Part shown: positions 8,333 through 16,898 of the stretch, in pieces | Layout of the letters: each line of letters starts with the position of its first letter | Numbering within the stretch: position 1 is the first letter of the stretch | From: Bacillota bacterium | GTDB taxonomy: Bacteria; Bacillota; Clostridia; Christensenellales; SZUA-584 | Assembly: GCA_023408075.1 (NCBI GenBank) | Contig: JAEYKW010000009.1 | Coordinates: 1-64,000 of the forward strand | DNA length: 64,000 bases | Direction of reading: 5' to 3' | The notes under the pieces: model-generated | Databases searched by the model: none | The model's input: the letters and a program-made list of their open reading frames with translations, nothing else | Told to the model about the DNA's origin: nothing | Made by a program: the position numbers and the translations under genes

Positions 8333-8360
8333 GTTTGCATCATTTCGTACGGGAGAAAAG

Positions 8361-9143
8361 ATGAACTGCAAACCGATCGGTTTATTTGATTCAGGCGTGG
8401 GCGGAATCAGCGTCCTCAAAACAGCCTTCAAGCTGATGCCAAGCGAAAACTATATCTACTACGGCGATAATCTCAACGCACCCTACGGAGAAAAATCGGA
8501 AGAGCAGATCAAGGCGCTGTCTTTAGACGCAGCCGGATTTCTTTACGCCAAGGGCGTGAAAGCCGTTGTGATTGCGTGCAACACCGCCACAAGCACGTCG
8601 GTTTATGAGATGCGCGAGAAATTCAATTTTCCTGTGATCAGCATGGAGCCCGCCGTGAAGCCCGCTTTGAATGGCACGCAGGACGGACGCGTGCTCGTGC
8701 TTGCGACGCCCGCAACCGTGACGCAGGAGCGGTACTTGAGCCTGCTCGATAAGCTGGGCGCGGGAGACCGCGTGGTCAGCGTGGGCTGCAGCGGCCTCGT
8801 GGAGCTCATTGAACAGGGGCGCACGGACGAAAAAAGTGTACACGATTACTTAAAGCACCTGCTTGCATATTTGAGCGGGGAGAAAATATCGGCGGTGGTG
8901 CTCGGGTGCACGCATTACGCGTTTGTGGAGAATGAGATCAAAAGCTATTTGGACGCCGCGTTTAATACCGATTGCCGCGTGTTCGACGGGCGGCACGGCA
9001 CCGTGCGGCACCTTAAAAACGTATTGCTTGAAAACGGCCTTGAATGCGCGCAAAGCAGCGAGGGAAGCGTCACCTTTTATTCATCAGACAGCCACATACC
9101 GGCAGAGAATTTTCAGCAGCTTTTTGACAGCTATAACGGTTAA
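8361..9143 (+). CDS. murI: Glutamate racemase
   Basis: A 260-residue cytoplasmic enzyme that converts L-glutamate to D-glutamate for peptidoglycan stem peptides. Both catalytic cysteines are visible: VVIACNTATSTS (Cys73) and VLGCTHYAF (Cys183). The substrate-binding start IGLFDSGVGG (residues 6-15) and YYGDNLNAPYG are also present. I chose ATG 8361 because it follows GGGAG at the right distance; upstream in-frame ATGs lie in or before the promoter. It is transcribed alone, with nrdJ following from its own promoter. Confidence 0.97.
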   Translation: MNCKPIGLFDSGVGGISVLKTAFKLMPSENYIYYGDNLNAPYGEKSEEQIKALSLDAAGFLYAKGVKAVVIACNTATSTSVYEMREKFNFPVISMEPAVKPALNGTQDGRVLVLATPATVTQERYLSLLDKLGAGDRVVSVGCSGLVELIEQGRTDEKSVHDYLKHLLAYLSGEKISAVVLGCTHYAFVENEIKSYLDAAFNTDCRVFDGRHGTVRHLKNVLLENGLECAQSSEGSVTFYSSDSHIPAENFQQLFDSYNG

Positions 9144-9170
9144 AATTCACACTTTTATTAATAATAATTA

Positions 9171-9199
9171 TTGATTAGAACTATATCTTGTGATAGTAT
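9171..9199 (+). promoter_or_regulatory. Sigma-A promoter for nrdJ
   Basis: TTGATT (9171-9176) and TAGTAT (9194-9199) with a 17-base spacer, 37 bases before the chosen nrdJ start. I see no B12 riboswitch in the short leader. Confidence 0.6.
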
Positions 9200-9236
9200 A
9201 TAGCCCTAATACATGATGATGTATACAGGAGGGGAC

Positions 9237-11435
9237 ATGATATTATCAGATAACGCGCGCGTCGTGCTGGAAAGACGGTATTTGAAGAAGGATGAAAACG
9301 GCGTCTGCGAGCGCCCGGAGGATATGATCCGCCGTGTGGCGGAAACCATCGCGGCGGCCGACGCGGCATACGGCGGCGATACTGCAGAAACCGCACGGGC
9401 GTTTTATGATATGATGGACGCGCTGAAATTCCTGCCCAATTCGCCCACGCTGATGAACGCGGGGCGCGAGCTCGGGCAGCTGTCCGCCTGTTTTGTGCTC
9501 CCCGTGGAAGACACGATGGAAGGCATATTCGATACGCTCAAGAATGCCGCGATGATACACAAGAGCGGCGGCGGCACGGGCTTTTCGTTTTCGCGCATCC
9601 GCCCCGCGGGCGCGAGCGTGAATTCAACGGGCGGCGTCGCAAGCGGCCCGATCAGCTTCATGAAGGTGTTCAACGCAGCCACCGAAGCGGTGAAGCAGGG
9701 CGGCACGCGCCGCGGTGCCAACATGGGCATATTGCGCGTTGATCATCCCGATATCATGGATTTCATCACATGCAAGAACGATTTGACGCAGATGACCAAC
9801 TTCAACATCAGCGTCGGGCTCACGGAAAGGTTTATGCAGGCCGTGGTGGCCGATAAGAAATATGATCTCATCGATCCGCATACGAAAAAGAAAACGGGCA
9901 GTCTGCGGGCCAAAGAGGTGTATGACACGATCGTTGAGATGGCGTGGACGAGCGGCGAGCCGGGCATCGTGTTCCTCGACCGCATCAACAAGGACAACCC
10001 GGTGCCGGCCGCGGGTGAGATTGAAAGCACGAACCCCTGCGGCGAGCAGCCGCTGCTGCCGTTTGAGAGCTGCAATTTGGGGTCGCTCAATCTCAACGTG
10101 TTTGTGAAGAACGGCGCGGTTGATTACGAGGGTCTCGGCGAAACGGTGGCTCTCGCGGTGCATTTTCTCGACAACGTGATCGATGTGAACCGCTATCCGC
10201 TCACGAAGATTGAAGAGACCACGAAGAGCATGCGCAAAATCGGCCTTGGTGTGATGGGCTTTGCGGATATGCTCTATCAGCTGAACATCCCGTACAACAG
10301 CGAGGAAGCGGTCGGGATTGCGCGGGAGATCATGGCGTTTATACAGCGGCGCGCGCGCGAAGCGTCCGAAGCGCTCGGGCAGCAGCGCGGCAGCTTTCCG
10401 ATGTTTGAGCAGAGCGTGTATAAAGAGCAGGGCGTGACGGCGATGCGCAATGCGACGGTCACAACCATCGCGCCGACCGGTACGATCTCCATCATCGCGG
10501 GCACGTCGAGCGGCATCGAGCCCGTTTTCGCGATCTCGTATATACGCAACGTGATGGACAACGACAAGCTCGTTGAGGTGCATCCGTATTTTGAAAAAAT
10601 CGCGCGGCAGCAGGGGTTTTACAGCAAGGAGCTCATGCAAACCATTGCGCAGAAGGGCACGCTGCACGGCATTTCCGATATACCCGGCAATGTGCAGAAC
10701 GCGTTTGTGACGGCGCACGACATCTCGCCCGAGTACCATATCCGCATGCAAAGCGCGTTTCAGGAATCCACCGACAACGCGGTTTCCAAAACGGTGAACT
10801 TTGCGCAGTCGGCAACGAAGGAAGATGTGCGCGCCGCTTACGATTTGGCTTACCGGCTCGGGCTTAAGGGCATCACGATTTACCGCGACGGCAGCCGGCA
10901 GGGGCAGGTATTAAGCGTCGGCGAAAAGACGAAGGACGAAACGAAAGAAGAGGAAGACGCCGTACTCGCGCCGCGCGAGCGCCCCGAAATTACCAAGGGC
11001 ATCACGCAGAAGATCAAGATCGGCTGCGGGAATCTGTATGTGACGGTTAACTACGACAACGAAGGCATCTGCGAGGTGTTCACGAATGTCGGGCGCGCGG
11101 GCGGCTGCCCGTCCCAGTCCGAAGCGACGAGCCGCCTTGTCTCGATGGCGCTGCGCTCCGGCGTGGACGTCGATAGCATCATTGAGCAGCTGCGCGGCAT
11201 CCGCTGTCATTCCACGCTGCGGCAAAAGGGCCTCAAAGTGCTCTCCTGTCCGGATGCGATCGGGCGCGTGCTGGAGCGCGTGGTGGAGCTGCGTAGCGGC
11301 GAAACACAACAACCAGTCGGCGGCAGCCCCAAAAGCGGCGACAGCGCCGGAAAATGCCCCGAATGCGCGTCGCAAATGGAGCACGAAGGCGGCTGCGTGG
11401 TCTGCCGTTCGTGCGGATATTCCAAATGCGGCTGA
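9237..11435 (+). CDS. nrdJ: Vitamin B12-dependent (class II) ribonucleoside-diphosphate reductase
   Basis: A 732-residue enzyme that reduces ribonucleotides to deoxyribonucleotides using adenosylcobalamin. The family core is clear: LPNSPTLMNAG near residue 62, IHKSGGGTGFSFSRIRP, NPCGEQPLLPFESCNLGSLN near residue 265 (active-site Cys), and APTGTISIIAGTSSGIEP. After a linker comes a TSCPD-type segment (AGGCPSQSEATSRL) and a C-terminal zinc ribbon with CPEC and CRSCGYSKCG in the last 30 residues, both usual for clostridial NrdJ. ATG 9237 was chosen because it follows AGGAGGGG. This enzyme class needs no oxygen, which fits an anaerobe. Confidence 0.96.
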   Translation: MILSDNARVVLERRYLKKDENGVCERPEDMIRRVAETIAAADAAYGGDTAETARAFYDMMDALKFLPNSPTLMNAGRELGQLSACFVLPVEDTMEGIFDTLKNAAMIHKSGGGTGFSFSRIRPAGASVNSTGGVASGPISFMKVFNAATEAVKQGGTRRGANMGILRVDHPDIMDFITCKNDLTQMTNFNISVGLTERFMQAVVADKKYDLIDPHTKKKTGSLRAKEVYDTIVEMAWTSGEPGIVFLDRINKDNPVPAAGEIESTNPCGEQPLLPFESCNLGSLNLNVFVKNGAVDYEGLGETVALAVHFLDNVIDVNRYPLTKIEETTKSMRKIGLGVMGFADMLYQLNIPYNSEEAVGIAREIMAFIQRRAREASEALGQQRGSFPMFEQSVYKEQGVTAMRNATVTTIAPTGTISIIAGTSSGIEPVFAISYIRNVMDNDKLVEVHPYFEKIARQQGFYSKELMQTIAQKGTLHGISDIPGNVQNAFVTAHDISPEYHIRMQSAFQESTDNAVSKTVNFAQSATKEDVRAAYDLAYRLGLKGITIYRDGSRQGQVLSVGEKTKDETKEEEDAVLAPRERPEITKGITQKIKIGCGNLYVTVNYDNEGICEVFTNVGRAGGCPSQSEATSRLVSMALRSGVDVDSIIEQLRGIRCHSTLRQKGLKVLSCPDAIGRVLERVVELRSGETQQPVGGSPKSGDSAGKCPECASQMEHEGGCVVCRSCGYSKCG

Positions 11436-11452
11436 ATTAGCTGAAATTTACG

Positions 11453-11481
11453 TTGTGCAACGGGTGCTTTTCATATATAAT
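11453..11481 (+). promoter_or_regulatory. Sigma-A promoter for the anti-sigma-like gene
   Basis: TTGTGC (11453-11458) and TATAAT (11476-11481), spacer 17 bases, between nrdJ and the next start. Confidence 0.6.
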
Positions 11482-11567
11482 TTTTGATGAAAGTTATGTT
11501 TTGATGGAACAAAATGTGCTTCATCTGCGTCTTATTGGTGAAAAAGTGGTTAAGGATGTGGTGGGGG

Positions 11568-12494
11568 ATGGATTGCAGGATTGCACAAGAGAATATCGAT
11601 CTGTTTGTTGACGGTTTGCTCAGCGAGCAAGACCGCCAGCTGCTTCTGGATCATGCTGCGTCCTGTGCGGCGTGCCAGAAGGCTATTGATGATGCAGTCC
11701 GCCTGAAAAAAGCGCTCGCGTCTCTTCCCGAGATGGAGCCGCCGAAAGGGCTTGCCATGTCTGCGATTAAAAAAGCGAAAAACAAAAAACCGTTGTTTGT
11801 GTATATTTCCGCCGCGACTGCGGCTGTGGCCGCCGTGATTGCGCTTGTGGTCGTGCTGACACCGGGCATCGGTTTGAACAATTCCACAAGATTGTCCGAC
11901 GGCGGGCAAATGGGCACGATGTCCACAAAAGAAGAATCCGGTGCGGTTGCCGAAATGGCACCGGCTGAGGACAACTCCGGCTATGCGCTTGAAGCGCCGG
12001 CCGAGGATATGGGCGAAGCGGATGACGAAGCTTGGACCGAGGCACCGGAGGAATCCGTACAGGCCACAGTCAGAGACATGAGCGCGTATGTGTATACAAG
12101 CGAAGAAGACTTTGTGGCAGCCGAACAGAGCAGCTATTATAAGCCTGCGGCTCTACCGCAAGGCGCTGCGCTCGCAAACATATCGATGGACGAGGAATCC
12201 TTCGTGTTTACGTACAGCCTTGCGGACGGCGGGCAGTACACATTCGCATGGCTTGATGCGCTCAGCGACAACAGCCTGAAGGATTGGCTCAAAGAGAGAT
12301 ACGGTGATTTATCTGAGCTCAATTACGACGGCAGCTTCTACACGTTCCAGGGCGACGGTACCACGGATGTCTACTGGCTGCAGGACGGAGATTCGTTCCA
12401 TGCCACCGTGCCGTCCTCATGGACAGCACAGGACATGGCGGCTTACTGCAAAGCGCAGTTTGTTGAAGTGCAGGAAACAGAAGAGCTGCAGTAG
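11568..12494 (+). CDS. Anti-sigma-factor-like membrane protein with zinc-finger domain
   Basis: A 308-residue protein with an N-terminal anti-sigma zinc-finger (zf-HC2) motif, H-x3-C-x2-C in DHAASCAACQ (about residues 27-36). A single transmembrane helix follows (about residues 78-98), then an acidic extracellular region with Ala/Glu/Met-rich spacer and a folded C-terminal domain of about 130 residues containing FTYSLADGGQYTFAWLD. Such proteins hold an ECF sigma factor at the membrane. No sigma-factor gene is adjacent, which is unusual. ATG 11568 was preferred over the upstream ATG at 11514 because AAGGA stands 11 bases before it and the zf-HC2 domain starts there. Confidence 0.75.
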   Translation: MDCRIAQENIDLFVDGLLSEQDRQLLLDHAASCAACQKAIDDAVRLKKALASLPEMEPPKGLAMSAIKKAKNKKPLFVYISAATAAVAAVIALVVVLTPGIGLNNSTRLSDGGQMGTMSTKEESGAVAEMAPAEDNSGYALEAPAEDMGEADDEAWTEAPEESVQATVRDMSAYVYTSEEDFVAAEQSSYYKPAALPQGAALANISMDEESFVFTYSLADGGQYTFAWLDALSDNSLKDWLKERYGDLSELNYDGSFYTFQGDGTTDVYWLQDGDSFHATVPSSWTAQDMAAYCKAQFVEVQETEELQ

Positions 12495-12526
12495 TAAGAA
12501 CGGCCAATAAATTAGTCTATTGCAAG

Positions 12527-12552
12527 CAGGGAGTTCGCGCTCTCTGTTTTTT
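12527..12552 (+). terminator. Intrinsic terminator
   Basis: CAGGGAG / CTCTCTG stem (one G-U pair) with loop TTCGCG and a following run of six T, about 33 bases past the anti-sigma-like gene. Confidence 0.8.
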
Positions 12553-12640
12553 ATTGGTGCTATGTCAATGGTTGAATATCGCCGGACATTAACAATTGAT
12601 GCCGACAGTAAGCCTGCATTTGTTTGCGCTGGCACCAATG

Positions 12641-12683
12641 GCTCCCTCATTGAGGGAGCTGTCGCCGCAGGCGACTGAGGGAG
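12641..12683. repeat. Dispersed double-hairpin repeat, family B
   Basis: GCTCCCTCA / TGAGGGAGC is a perfect 9-base inverted repeat with a one-base centre. GTCGCC / GGCGAC, a second hairpin, and a further GAGGGAG follow. It is related to family A by the order of its stems. I know similar elements from intergenic regions of other Clostridia. Confidence 0.7.
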
Positions 12684-12843
12684 TTTTATTGGCTGGGCCT
12701 GCGCAATTTTGACTGCTGTCTGGTCTATCCTCAGTCAGCATGTTGACTGCTCTTAAGGAGCCTTATTCGTGTTCATCACGCAAAGGTAATACGCGGGAGC
12801 GTGACGGAGGATTGCCAAGCTGGTGTATGGTCCATCAATACGC

Positions 12844-13749
12844 TTATTCGGCGGAGACGGATTCTTCCGCTTCGGCCTGACCCTTTCTTGGCGGCAACAG
12901 CAGCAGCATTGACGTACGCTTCTGATAGGCGTCGTAGCCCTTCTTCGTTTCTGTCAGCCGGTTTTCCATCATCGGTATGCTGATCAGCACGAACAGCAGC
13001 GTCATCAGCACGGGCGCGATTACCGTCCACCAAAGCGCGCTCTGCGTGCCCATCTGAATGAGCCACACGCCCCACCAGAGCGACACCTCTCCGAGATAAT
13101 TCGGATGACGGGAGTACTTCCAGAGCCCCGTCTCAATATTGCCGCCGCTGCCCGCATTCTCTTGTCTGAACCGGCGCATCTGGCCGTCCGAAACGATCTG
13201 CAACGCTACCGCTCCGAGGCAAACTGCAAGCCCGAGCACCGAAACCACGCCGACCGTATCCGCGCCGGAAACAGCGCACATATAGGCGGGCAGAAGGTTC
13301 ACAAACACAAAAAGCGTGGGGATCATGTTGATGCCAAAGAAGTTGGTCAGCAGCCAAAGCTTCGGGTTCTTGTCGTGCAGCATCGTGTAGCGCCAGTCCT
13401 GATGGGTTATGCCGCGCCAGCCGACGACCCAGTTCAGCGTGAGCCGCACACCCCAGATGGTAAACACGGCGATGTAGAGCATGTCCACCACATCCATGTA
13501 CCCCGCATCCAGCAAAAAGCAGATCAAAAGCACCAGCGGCGCGACGCTCCAGTACGGGTCGTATAGGCTCGCGTTTTTTAAAATCAGCCCCGCCGCCCAC
13601 ACGGCCACCGTCGCGGCAGCATCGGCGGCGAGGTATGCAAACAGGCCCTTGAACGGCAGCAATGCGAAAACGAGCAGCCCGAAAAAGAATGCGGCCGCAT
13701 AGATGAAAAGAACGGTCAGCAATGAAAGGCTCCTGGATAATTTCATCAT
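12844..13749 (-). CDS. DUF1295 / steroid 5-alpha-reductase-like membrane protein
   Basis: A 301-residue polytopic membrane protein with seven or more hydrophobic segments. The C-terminal third carries RRFRQEN, GLWKYSRHPNYLGEVSLWWGVWL (about residues 204-226) and NRLTETKKGYDAYQKRT, the pattern of DUF1295 and related isoprenylcysteine-methyltransferase/steroid-reductase-like enzymes. In that superfamily these residues bind a nucleotide cofactor; the substrate here is unknown. I chose ATG 13749 because GAGG lies 6 bases before it; an upstream TTG at 13761 overlaps the ribosome site. Confidence 0.85.
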   Translation of the reverse strand: MMKLSRSLSLLTVLFIYAAAFFFGLLVFALLPFKGLFAYLAADAAATVAVWAAGLILKNASLYDPYWSVAPLVLLICFLLDAGYMDVVDMLYIAVFTIWGVRLTLNWVVGWRGITHQDWRYTMLHDKNPKLWLLTNFFGINMIPTLFVFVNLLPAYMCAVSGADTVGVVSVLGLAVCLGAVALQIVSDGQMRRFRQENAGSGGNIETGLWKYSRHPNYLGEVSLWWGVWLIQMGTQSALWWTVIAPVLMTLLFVLISIPMMENRLTETKKGYDAYQKRTSMLLLLPPRKGQAEAEESVSAE

Positions 13750-13778
13750 ATAATACCTCAATGTTATGTATATGACGT

Positions 13779-13807
13779 ATTATACAATAAATAAGAGCCT
13801 ATAAACA
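13779..13807 (-). promoter_or_regulatory. Probable promoter for the DUF1295 gene
   Basis: Minus strand TGTTTA (13807-13802) and TATAAT (13784-13779), spacer 17 bases, 29 bases before the start codon. Confidence 0.5.
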
Positions 13808-13820
13808 GTTTCAAAGCAGC

Positions 13821-15011
13821 TTATTTTCTTTTGCCCATGCCGCCCATCATGTTGCCCATCATGTTCATCATATTCATCATGTTGTTCATATTGCCCATGC
13901 CGCCCATGTTACCCATATTGCCATTGAAACCGCCGGTGTTATTGCCGGAATAACCCGTGTCGCCGCTGAAGCCGCCCATGTTACCCATGTTGCCGCCGAA
14001 GCCGCCGGTGTTATTGCCGGAGTAACCCGAGTTGCCGCCGAAGCCGCCGGTGTTATTGCCGGAATAACCTGTGTCGCCGCTGAAGCCGCCGGTGTTATTG
14101 CCGGAGTAACCTGAGTTGCCGCTGAAGCCGCCGGTGTTATTGCCGGAGTTATTGTGGCCCCGCGTGTTGCTGCCACTGCCGCCACGCGTATTGCCGCCCA
14201 TATGGCCCGTGTTATAGCCCATGTTACCCGCGTTGTTATTGAAGCCGCCCATGTTGCCCGGATTACCCGCGTTGTTATTGAAGCCGCCCATGTTGCCCGA
14301 ATTGCCTGAGTTGCCGCTGAAACCGCCCGCGTTGCCCATATTGCCCATGCCGCCCATGTTGCCCATGAACTTGAACATGTCTTCGGGCTTGAAGCTGCCC
14401 ATACTGCCCATCATGCGCATCATGTTCTGCATGTTGCGGAATTTGCCCTGTTCCTCAGGCGGCATAAACATCGACAGCGCCTCAAACATCTGTTCGGAGG
14501 ATGATGCGTTCATATTTCTGAGCTTCTCCATTCTGCGCGTCATGCGCTCAAAGTTATCCTGCATGTGGGCCGACTGAGAAAGCCCTTGCATCATGGTCTT
14601 TGTGTCGCTGCCCGCGTACTGGGTCAGTACGTCGAGCAGGGCCTGCTGGCGTGCAAGCCGCGAAAACGAATTAAGCCCTGTTCCGCTGCGGTTCGGTGCG
14701 GATGCGTGCGGATGAAGACGGTATTCCTCTGCCATATGCTGTGCGCTGAAAATGCTATGTATGGCTTCTTTGTCCCCGGTGCTCACATACGGCTCAATTT
14801 TCTTAAGCATCTCCAAGGTTGTCTGACGGCTTAAGCCGTCCTTCATCGTCATGGCCAGCAGAAAGCTGAGCTCGGGTGAAAACGAGGCGTGACCGATAAT
14901 ATCCCCGTAGCCTATCTGCCTGTCGGGCGGGGCCTGCGGCTGCACAGCCCGCATTGGCTGCTGCTGCGGCCTGCGCGGCGTCGGGCGCGAGCCGAAAGGA
15001 AATCTTGGCAT
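13821..15011 (-). CDS. Gly/Asn/Met-rich low-complexity repeat protein
   Basis: A 396-residue protein with no family I recognise. Residues about 1-45 are Pro/Arg/Gln-rich. Residues about 46-215 look helical and folded (DIIGHASFSPELSFLLAMTM, MFEALSMFMPPEEQGKFRNM). The last 180 residues are almost only Gly, Asn, Met, Ser, Thr and Phe, with repeats of GYSGNNTGGFSG and GNMGGFNNNAGN, ending in NNMMNMMNMMGNMMGGMGKRK. No signal peptide or membrane helix is visible. I chose ATG 15011 because it follows AAGGAG and the sequence upstream is not protein-like. A short conserved-looking gene diverges from it at 15148. Role unknown; the tail resembles phase-separating or adhesive low-complexity regions, which is inference. 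Confidence 0.75.
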   Translation of the reverse strand: MPRFPFGSRPTPRRPQQQPMRAVQPQAPPDRQIGYGDIIGHASFSPELSFLLAMTMKDGLSRQTTLEMLKKIEPYVSTGDKEAIHSIFSAQHMAEEYRLHPHASAPNRSGTGLNSFSRLARQQALLDVLTQYAGSDTKTMMQGLSQSAHMQDNFERMTRRMEKLRNMNASSSEQMFEALSMFMPPEEQGKFRNMQNMMRMMGSMGSFKPEDMFKFMGNMGGMGNMGNAGGFSGNSGNSGNMGGFNNNAGNPGNMGGFNNNAGNMGYNTGHMGGNTRGGSGSNTRGHNNSGNNTGGFSGNSGYSGNNTGGFSGDTGYSGNNTGGFGGNSGYSGNNTGGFGGNMGNMGGFSGDTGYSGNNTGGFNGNMGNMGGMGNMNNMMNMMNMMGNMMGGMGKRK

Positions 15012-15147
15012 AAAGATTTCTCCTTTTTTAATACTGATCTTTTTATCATCGTATGCCAAATACCGCGCGTACGTGCACTTTGGCGGCTTTTCCGAATATA
15101 TATAAAGACAAAAGGGTAATGGCGAGAAACTGAGGGAGGGGACATAT

Positions 15148-15483
15148 ATGCCAAAAAAGGATTTGCGGCAGATGAAAAATGAAAAGGCCCGGTGCAGCCA
15201 GGAAGAACTGCGAGAGACGGCAAAGAAACTCAACGTGGACCCGAACAGCATTGAGGAAAATAACGTCAGAAGTATTGAAGACACGATTGCGCAGTATGAG
15301 AATAAAAGCGAAGGCGAGCTGATGGGCGACCTCGAACGTATGATCGCTCAGGGGCGCAAGGACGGCTCGTTCACCGATGATATGCTGCAGGGGTTTATTC
15401 AGAATGTTGCGCCCATGCTTGACAACGAACAGAAACAGAAGCTCGAGAGCATCGCTCAGATGATCAAAATGAACAAGATATGA
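15148..15483 (+). CDS. Small charged hypothetical protein
   Basis: A 111-residue soluble, highly charged, probably all-helical protein (SQEELRETAKKL, SIEDTIAQYENKSEGELMGDLERMIAQG, NVAPMLDNEQKQKLESIAQMI). I do not recognise a function. The ATG follows a strong GAGGGAGGGGA site. It diverges from the low-complexity gene at 15011 with 136 bases between starts, so the two may be co-regulated. A terminator lies at 15502. Similar short proteins ending in a helix with LDNEQKQKLE-like sequence occur in Clostridia, to my knowledge without assigned role. Confidence 0.8.
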   Translation: MPKKDLRQMKNEKARCSQEELRETAKKLNVDPNSIEENNVRSIEDTIAQYENKSEGELMGDLERMIAQGRKDGSFTDDMLQGFIQNVAPMLDNEQKQKLESIAQMIKMNKI

Positions 15484-15501
15484 TCAGTCGCATACATAAA
15501 A

Positions 15502-15541
15502 GGCAAAGCCCGCAAAGAAGGCCGGACACGGGCTTTTTGCC
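15502..15541. terminator. Bidirectional terminator between convergent genes
   Basis: AAAGCCCG (15505-15512) pairs with CGGGCTTT (15529-15536), flanked by T-runs on both strands, so it can stop transcripts from either side. Confidence 0.75.
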
Positions 15542-15558
15542 ATTTCTCTGTATGCCCG

Positions 15559-16674
15559 TTAAAAACCGGGCTCGCGTATGATGGCGGCCGCCATTCTTCG
15601 AAGCTCCGCGCTGCTCGATTGCGCCATCAGTTCAAGCCGCGGCAGCAGCGTCTCCTGAATGTACGCGATGGACTCCGGCTCTCTGAAAAAGTTCAGGGTC
15701 TCTTTGTCATATGAATAAAAGCCTTGGCCGTCGCCATCGTTGTATAAAACCAGCTGATAGGAAGCGGCTGTGTGATTCTCAAGTATGGGAGCCTCTTCAA
15801 ACGGTTCATCGTATAGATTGAGCTCAAGCGTGAGGCTGATGCGGTTATCCGCGAGCGTTTCAAAAGCGGTCGGTGTGATGGCGGTGATCAGGCCATAGCC
15901 GTTTGCGCCGGTGCCGTTACGGTAATGGTCATCGTGGTAAGTGAGAATCGGTTCCGACCGCGTCAGGCAGCAATAGCTTGTCAGGCTTTCAATTTCTCCC
16001 GTACCGGTGGTGATATCGTCCACGCATTTGTAATAAAGTACATCTCCGAAGCGAATGATTTCATCCGCCGCGCCCGCTTTGTTTTCAATATGATATTGTT
16101 CATGTACGGTGTGAATGATGCCCCGAAACTCATACTGTTCCTCGTACCGGCTGAACAACAGGTGAGTGCTGTTGTTTTGAAAATGCTGCCAGCCGCTTTT
16201 GATATCGATAGCCAGAACGTCGCCGTTCTCGTAGGGAACCAGCGCTGACTCAAAGTATGCCGTCTCATCGTCGGGCGTTGCATCAACGGTGAGGTGCCCC
16301 CGGCGCGCATCGCTCAGGCCATAAGGCTGTAGCAGGTCGTTCAAGGCGGCGCCGTCGGAATTTTGAATATCAGCAGCCAGCCGGTCGATGTCTTCCCGTG
16401 AGACAGAGCCGGAGGCGTTGGGGTACTGCGCGTAGTCCGTTTGAGACACATAATAACGCGTATCGCCGGACGTGATGAGAGTTTGCTCCGGTGGTGTGAT
16501 GGCGGACAGCTTGGCTGTCAGCTCTTCATCCGTGAGGTACGGGTCTTTATCGGCGGCGCTTGCGGTGGCTGCCGGGGCGGGCTGAGGCGCACCGGACACG
16601 CCGCTTTGAACCGGCGCGCCGCATCCGCTGCAAATAACGATCAGACTTAACAGCAAGCATCGGCATTTTTTCAT
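15559..16674 (-). CDS. Putative lipoprotein of unknown function
   Basis: A 371-residue exported protein. Residues 1-20 form a signal peptide (KKCR, then a hydrophobic core) ending in CSGCG, a lipobox-like site with the likely lipidated Cys near residue 20, although the -3 position is Cys rather than Leu. A Pro/Ala/Ser linker (APQPAPAATASAADKD) follows, then a domain of about 310 residues rich in beta-like segments with no match I recognise. ATG 16674 was chosen because it opens the signal peptide and follows AGGAAAGGGG. It has its own promoter and diverges from murG. Confidence 0.75.
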   Translation of the reverse strand: MKKCRCLLLSLIVICSGCGAPVQSGVSGAPQPAPAATASAADKDPYLTDEELTAKLSAITPPEQTLITSGDTRYYVSQTDYAQYPNASGSVSREDIDRLAADIQNSDGAALNDLLQPYGLSDARRGHLTVDATPDDETAYFESALVPYENGDVLAIDIKSGWQHFQNNSTHLLFSRYEEQYEFRGIIHTVHEQYHIENKAGAADEIIRFGDVLYYKCVDDITTGTGEIESLTSYCCLTRSEPILTYHDDHYRNGTGANGYGLITAITPTAFETLADNRISLTLELNLYDEPFEEAPILENHTAASYQLVLYNDGDGQGFYSYDKETLNFFREPESIAYIQETLLPRLELMAQSSSAELRRMAAAIIREPGF

Positions 16675-16708
16675 ATTAAGCCCCTTTCCTGCTCGTTTTG
16701 TTCGATAT

Positions 16709-16737
16709 ATTATAGCATGACCGCACAGATATCTCAA
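16709..16737 (-). promoter_or_regulatory. Sigma-A promoter for the lipoprotein gene
   Basis: Minus strand TTGAGA (16737-16732) and TATAAT (16714-16709), spacer 17 bases, 35 bases before the start. Confidence 0.7.
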
Positions 16738-16861
16738 AGCGCCGCGCGGCGGAGTGCACGCCCGACCTGCGCAAGGCAGATTTGATTTCAGCGCCCGCGC
16801 GCGGATGCTGTTCCAATGAACGCGCGAACATAGAATGATAGTGTGTTTTCTTGAGGCCATA

Positions 16862-16870
16862 TGGTATAAT
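16862..16870 (+). promoter_or_regulatory. Extended -10 promoter for murG
   Basis: TGGTATAAT is a consensus extended -10 element 29 bases before the murG start. The -35 region is poor, as is usual for this promoter type. Confidence 0.6.
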
Positions 16871-16898
16871 GCAAAAAGATTACGGAGAGGATTGTTGT

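Larger units (their letters stand above)
12495..12843. other. Intergenic region between convergent genes
   Basis: About 350 bases between convergent genes. It holds the terminator at 12527 and a double-hairpin repeat at 12641-12683. I see nothing else recognisable. Confidence 0.6.
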
